DNA of 64,000 nt from Streptomyces asoensis. GTDB lineage: Bacteria > Actinomycetota > Actinomycetes > Streptomycetales > Streptomycetaceae. Position 1 is the stretch's first letter. Each line of letters starts with the position of its first letter. The DNA lies in assembly GCF_013085465.1 (NCBI RefSeq), contig NZ_CP049838.1, positions 868,001 through 932,000 on the forward strand. The letters run 5' to 3'. Both the position numbers and the translations under genes were made by a program. Shown piece after piece: positions 60,975 to 64,000 of this stretch. Below the pieces are notes generated by a model that searched no databases, had not been told where the DNA came from, and saw nothing but the letters and a program-made list of their open reading frames with translations.

Positions 60975-61082
60975 TCAGGAGTGCCAGGTGGGTTCGGGCA
61001 GTTCGCCCTCGAGGACCCGGCGGCCGACCTCGCGGCGCTCGTGGGCGCCGGGGTCGTGGAGCGTGTGGGGACGGTCAGACAT
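60975..61082 (-). pseudogene. Probable 3' remnant of a second SfnB-like acyl-CoA dehydrogenase gene
   Basis: A 35-residue frame starting at ATG 61082 overlaps the sfnG stop by 8 bases (ATGTCTGA). Its sequence holds PHTLHDPGAHERREVGRRVL and GELPEPTWHS, which matches the last ~30 residues of acyl-CoA dehydrogenase-type SfnB proteins (compare THTLHDPTRWKIQHLGRFAL in the intact sfnB). I infer a deletion that left the end of a paralogue, though translation as a micro-protein is possible because of the coupled start. Confidence 0.65.
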
Positions 61083-62196
61083 GCGCGGGGACGGACTCTT
61101 CCTGTGTGTCCGGGAGTTGCGCCTCCAGCTCGCGGACCAGGGGCAGGACGCGCTTGCCGAAGTACTCGACCTCCTCGTGGTAGTGCAGGAAGCCGAGGAG
61201 GAAGAGGTCGACGCCGAGCTTCTTGTAGGCGACGATGCGCTCGGCGATCTGCTCCGGGGTACCGATGAGGCCGGTCCGGAAACCGTCGTTGTACTGGACG
61301 AGGTCCTCGAAGCTGGAGTCCTGCCACATGCCCTTGCCGTCGGCGGTGGACCGCCCGGCCTGCTTGACGGCGGCGCCGAAGCCCTCGACGGCCTCGCTGT
61401 CGGCCTGGGCGACGATCTCCCGGAGCGTGTCGCGGGCCTCGGCCTCGGTGTCCCGGGCGATGAGGAAGCCGTTGAGCCCGAACTTCGGTGCCCTGCGGCC
61501 TGCCTGCTCGGCCGAGGCGCGCACATCGGCGATCTGCTCGACGACCCCGTCGAAGTCCTTGCCGTTGGAGAAGTACCAGTCGGAGACACGGCCGGCCATC
61601 TGCCGGGCGGCGGTGGAGTTGCCGCCCTGGAAGATCTCGGGGTGCGGGCGCTCGGGGGTGTTGAGGGGCTTCGGCTTGAGGGAGAAGTCGCGCAACCGGT
61701 AGAAGTCACCCGCGAGTTCGGTGTGGTCCTCGGTCCAGATCTGGCGCAGGGCGCGGATGAACTCCTCGGAGCGCCGGTAGCGTTCGTCGTGCTCCAGCCA
61801 GGGCTCACCGAGTGCGGTGAACTCGCCCTTGAACCAGCCGGACACGACGTTCACGGCGAACCGGCCGTGCGAGAGGTGGTCGGCGGTGGCGCCCAGTTTG
61901 GCGAGGACGCCGGGGTGCCACAGGCCGGGATGGACGGCGGCGATCACCTTCAGGCGCTGGGTGGCCAGGAGCAGGGCGAGGCTGAAGCTGGTCGACTCGT
62001 GCTGGTACTCGGCGCCGTAGCTGGCCATGTAACGGACCTGGCTGAGGGCGTAGTCGAAGCCGTTGTTCTCGGCGAGGACGGCGAGTTCCCGGTTGTAGTC
62101 GTATCCCCAGTCGGTGCGCTGCTCGATCCTGCTGGTGACGAGTCCCCCACTGACATTGGGGACCCAGTAGGCGAATTTCAGGGGCGCGGCGGGCAT
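61075..62196 (-). CDS. sfnG: FMNH2-dependent dimethylsulfone monooxygenase
   Basis: 373 residues from ATG 62196, with AGGAG 6 bases upstream. LLM flavin-dependent fold: KFAYWVPNVSGGLVTSRIEQ, LKVIAAVHPGLWHPGVLAK, RFAVNVVSGWFKGEFTALGE. SfnG converts dimethyl sulfone to methanesulfinate with FMNH2 and O2. First structural gene of the operon; behind the Cys-Cys leader peptide (62343-62420). Confidence 0.93.
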   Translation of the reverse strand: MPAAPLKFAYWVPNVSGGLVTSRIEQRTDWGYDYNRELAVLAENNGFDYALSQVRYMASYGAEYQHESTSFSLALLLATQRLKVIAAVHPGLWHPGVLAKLGATADHLSHGRFAVNVVSGWFKGEFTALGEPWLEHDERYRRSEEFIRALRQIWTEDHTELAGDFYRLRDFSLKPKPLNTPERPHPEIFQGGNSTAARQMAGRVSDWYFSNGKDFDGVVEQIADVRASAEQAGRRAPKFGLNGFLIARDTEAEARDTLREIVAQADSEAVEGFGAAVKQAGRSTADGKGMWQDSSFEDLVQYNDGFRTGLIGTPEQIAERIVAYKKLGVDLFLLGFLHYHEEVEYFGKRVLPLVRELEAQLPDTQEESVPAHV

Positions 62197-62342
62197 GCGG
62201 AACTCCTGGTGCGGAATGTTTTCGGGCACGCCGAATTCACGGGGCGCACCTGCGCCGACGGGGGTGCGGACGCCAAGGGGTGGGCGGACGCGGTGAATTC
62301 AGGCGGGGAAAAGGAAAAGCGCGGCGGATCGCGAAGGGGTGA

Positions 62343-62420
62343 TCAGGCCGCGGCGCAACAGGAGGCGCTGGAGACGCGCGCGAGGTCGACATGGCGTCGC
62401 CGCGTGAGGTCCAGTCGCAT
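62343..62420 (-). CDS. Short leader peptide with terminal Cys-Cys before the sulfur operon
   Basis: 25 codons (27 if ATG 62426 is used; GAGG spacing favours 62420). The peptide begins MRLDLTRRRHVDLARVSS and ends with Ser-Cys-Cys-Ala-Ala-Ala. The LTRRRHVDLARV core is that of the uORF/leader peptides found upstream of actinobacterial sulfur assimilation genes; Cys codons near the end make translation sensitive to cysteine supply. It lies 146 bases upstream of sfnG. I infer cysteine-responsive attenuation. Confidence 0.8.
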   Translation of the reverse strand: MRLDLTRRRHVDLARVSSASCCAAA

Positions 62421-62563
62421 CTTCATGTCCTCGATCGTGGCAGCCGCCCGCGACGGCAGTCAAGGCAAACCCGACCGGTCTCGTATCGCGGACCATTGAA
62501 TTTCACGAAGGTGTGACAGGGAAACCCTTGAACGGGCGCCGAACGGGCCCGCATTCTTCCGTC

Positions 62564-63481
62564 GTGCGTACGGAACAGCTGGAATACATCGCGGCCGTCA
62601 CCCGGCTCGGTTCGCTGCGTCGGGCCGCCGAGGAACTACGACTCTCCCAGCCCGCGTTGAGCGAGACCGTGCGGAACCTGGAGCGTGAACTCGGGGTGGA
62701 TCTCCTGGAGCGCAAGCGGTCCGGTGCCACCATGAGCGCGTCGGGCCGGGAACTCCTGCCACACATCATCGGGGTGCTGGACGCGGTGGACCGGCTGCGC
62801 TCGGCGGCGGGCGAGCAGCACCGGATCAGTCGGATGGTGCGGGTCGGCACGGTGAACGCGGCGACCGTGCCGCTGCTCATCCCGGCGGTCCGGGAGTTCC
62901 GCGCCGCGCATCCCGTCACCCAGGTGGAGGTGGTTGGCGCCCAGCAGACCGACATCCACCGGATTCTGCTGGAGGGCGGGTTCGACCTGGGCCTGGTCAA
63001 CCATCTGGAGGGCGACGACGTGCCCGCCGAGTTCGAGTCGACCGAGCTGCTGCGCGGCCGGCCGGTGGTGTGTGTGCGCCCCGACAGCCCGTTGGCCTCC
63101 GCGCCGTCGGTCTCGGTGGACGACCTGCTCGACGTACCGCTGATCGGGATGCGGTCGGGCTATGTCATGCATCGCTACGTCCATCGGCTTCTCGACGGGC
63201 GCGGCCTCTCCTTCGCGTACTCCACCGACGGAGCGGAGATGGGCAAGCTGATGGTGGCCGAGGGGCTGGGCGCGACGGTCCTGCCCGACTTCAGTGTGAT
63301 CGGGGATCCGCTGGAGCGGCGCGGGGCGCTCACCCACCGGCCGATCAGCGGCGACACGACACGGGTGCTGCTGATGCTGCAACGTCGGCGGGCGGAATCC
63401 GTCCCCCAGGCCGCGCGGGACCTGCACGAGGTCTTCGTACGCACGGCACGGACGCTGAGCGCGACGCCCGAGGCGCCGTAG
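62564..63481 (+). CDS. LysR-family regulator
   Basis: 305 residues from GTG 62564 (VRTEQLEYIAAVTRLGSLRR). HTH segment RAAEELRLSQPALSETVRNL, then the effector domain. Divergent from the sulfur operon leader (143 bases), so it is the probable regulator of sulfone/sulfonate use, similar in role to CysB/SsuR. The intervening DNA was not resolved into sites. Confidence 0.9.
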   Translation: MRTEQLEYIAAVTRLGSLRRAAEELRLSQPALSETVRNLERELGVDLLERKRSGATMSASGRELLPHIIGVLDAVDRLRSAAGEQHRISRMVRVGTVNAATVPLLIPAVREFRAAHPVTQVEVVGAQQTDIHRILLEGGFDLGLVNHLEGDDVPAEFESTELLRGRPVVCVRPDSPLASAPSVSVDDLLDVPLIGMRSGYVMHRYVHRLLDGRGLSFAYSTDGAEMGKLMVAEGLGATVLPDFSVIGDPLERRGALTHRPISGDTTRVLLMLQRRRAESVPQAARDLHEVFVRTARTLSATPEAP

Positions 63482-63484
63482 GGA

Positions 63485-63652
63485 TCAGTCCTCGTCGCCG
63501 ACGGGGACCACGACGAGGAAGGCATCCGACTTCAGGTCCATGACCACGGTCGCGGGCTCCCCCTCGGCCCGCCGCCGCGCGGCGTACTCCTCCGCCGGCC
63601 ACGATCCTCGCGGGGATCCTGCGGGGAAACGCTCCAACACCTTCGCGCCCAT
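63485..63652 (-). CDS. Small conserved actinobacterial protein
   Basis: 55 residues from ATG 63652, chosen for GGGAGG 11 bases upstream; ATG 63724 would overlap the MMPL stop (ATGA) and add 24 residues. The sequence GSWPAEEYAARRRAEGEP followed by VVMDLKSDAFLVVVP is familiar from many Streptomyces genomes, but function is unknown. It follows the MMPL transporter gene. Soluble, no motif of known chemistry. Confidence 0.72.
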   Translation of the reverse strand: MGAKVLERFPAGSPRGSWPAEEYAARRRAEGEPATVVMDLKSDAFLVVVPVGDED

Positions 63653-63720
63653 AGCGGCAGGCACCTCCCGATACGAAACGGTCGATCTCTCTGGGGTGCG
63701 CTTGCCCGGGATCGACGCGA

Positions 63721-64000
63721 TCATGTTCGGGTCCGTGCCGAAGGCCCGTCACCCGCCTTGCCTCGGCCGTGGCCGAGCCGTCCCGGCCACCAGGCGGGCG
63801 CGCCGATGTCCCGCACCAGCGCGGGCACCAGCAGCGAGCGCACCACGAGCGTGTCGAGCAGGACGCCGAAGGCGACGATGAAGGCGATCTGGGCGAGGAA
63901 GGCCAGCGGGATCACCCCGAGCGCGGCGAACGTGGCGGCGAGCACCACGCCGGCCGAGGTGATGACACCGCCGGTGGTGACCAGACCCCGCAGGACGCCC
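63721..64000 (-). CDS. MMPL-family RND transporter, C-terminal end (start outside window)
   Basis: The visible ~93 codons read GLVTTGGVITSAGVVLAAT, then FAALGVIPLAFLAQIAFIVA, FGVLLDTLVVRSLLVPALV and a short basic tail. These are the last two transmembrane helices of an MMPL/RND lipid or drug exporter. The gene continues beyond base 64000. The stop overlaps a potential ATG of the small gene after it. Confidence 0.88.
   Translation of the reverse strand, partial: GVLRGLVTTGGVITSAGVVLAATFAALGVIPLAFLAQIAFIVAFGVLLDTLVVRSLLVPALVRDIGAPAWWPGRLGHGRGKAGDGPSARTRT

Noticed and set aside
62233..62300. An 8-bp inverted repeat (GAATTCAC / GTGAATTC) between the leader peptide and sfnG, considered as the attenuator stem.
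   Set aside because: The arms are 52 bases apart and each contains an EcoRI-type palindrome, so the match is partly self-symmetry. I could not show a competing stem, so I do not call an attenuator.
1..64000. Search by eye for tRNA or rRNA genes, CRISPR arrays, prophage genes and attachment sites.
   Set aside because: No cloverleaf-like TTCGAATC region, regular spacer-repeat array, integrase or phage structural gene was seen.

Overview
The window is high-GC DNA with the codon pattern, gene density and gene families of a Streptomyces chromosome. Supporting evidence includes a MelC1/MelC2 tyrosinase pair, a 2-methylisoborneol locus with an encapsulin shell gene, a ClpP3/ClpP4/PopR module, a SigB-type sigma factor, a streptophobe-family membrane protein and ECF sigma cassettes. 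About 65 genes are called. Nothing points to a prophage, plasmid or CRISPR array. The only mobile DNA seen is a decayed TnpB-type (IS200/IS605 family) fragment near 6.4-6.7 kb. Both edge genes are cut by the window.

Layout. 0-3.3 kb: a three-gene, ATGA-coupled signalling/redox operon (receiver domain fused to a flavoprotein, cyclic-nucleotide-domain histidine kinase, UBP-type zinc finger). 3.3-9.4 kb: a large LuxR regulator, a TnpB remnant fused to a broken CAP-domain gene, and a TPR protein coupled to a polyprenyl diphosphate synthase. 9.7-21.9 kb: a pseudokinase, serine hydrolase, LLM flavoprotein, an unknown protein, DUF6328 protein, aldo/keto reductase, a Tat-exported type II cholesterol oxidase, an MFS-TetR operon with a double palindromic operator, and an FAD monooxygenase. 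22-25.6 kb: melC1C2, an SRPBCC protein behind a SigB-type promoter, RNase H and a VOC protein. 25.9-29.4 kb: family 2B encapsulin, 2-MIB synthase and GPP methyltransferase. 29.4-35.6 kb: phosphotransferase, PhnB-like protein, epoxide hydrolase, clpP3-clpP4-popR, and a SigB-like sigma factor convergent with an RsbW-like ATPase.

35.7-43.1 kb: DUF6777-type surface protein, streptophobe protein, and an apparent phospho-signalling operon (FHA-ABC transporter, SH3-like protein, Ser/Thr kinase). 43.4-50 kb: scattered housekeeping and detoxification genes (two aldo/keto reductases, LysR, DinB-like, adenosine deaminase, VOC, PPOX). 50-56 kb: an ECF cassette with small partner genes, aldehyde dehydrogenase, an ECF42-type sigma factor with its YciI partner, and an acyl-CoA dehydrogenase-like flavoprotein. 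56-57.8 kb: a membrane protein and LysM protein pair of lower GC. 57.9-62.4 kb: a sulfonate/sulfone sulfur-scavenging operon (sfnG, ssuE, sfnB, ssuD) headed by a Cys-Cys leader peptide. 62.5-64 kb: LysR regulator, a small conserved protein and the end of an MMPL transporter.

The most striking observations are: (i) the first operon, whose glutaredoxin-like and thioredoxin-reductase-like domains both lack their redox cysteines and which includes a eukaryotic-looking UBP zinc finger; (ii) a SigB-type promoter set (GNNT-N14-16-GGGTAC) linking the sigma factor to at least two other genes in the window; (iii) an intact PopR box and C-terminal degron with a ClpP4 that has lost its catalytic His; (iv) the uncatalogued leader peptide and a relic of a second acyl-CoA dehydrogenase in the sulfur operon. 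All functional statements come from reading motifs by eye. No database search was run.
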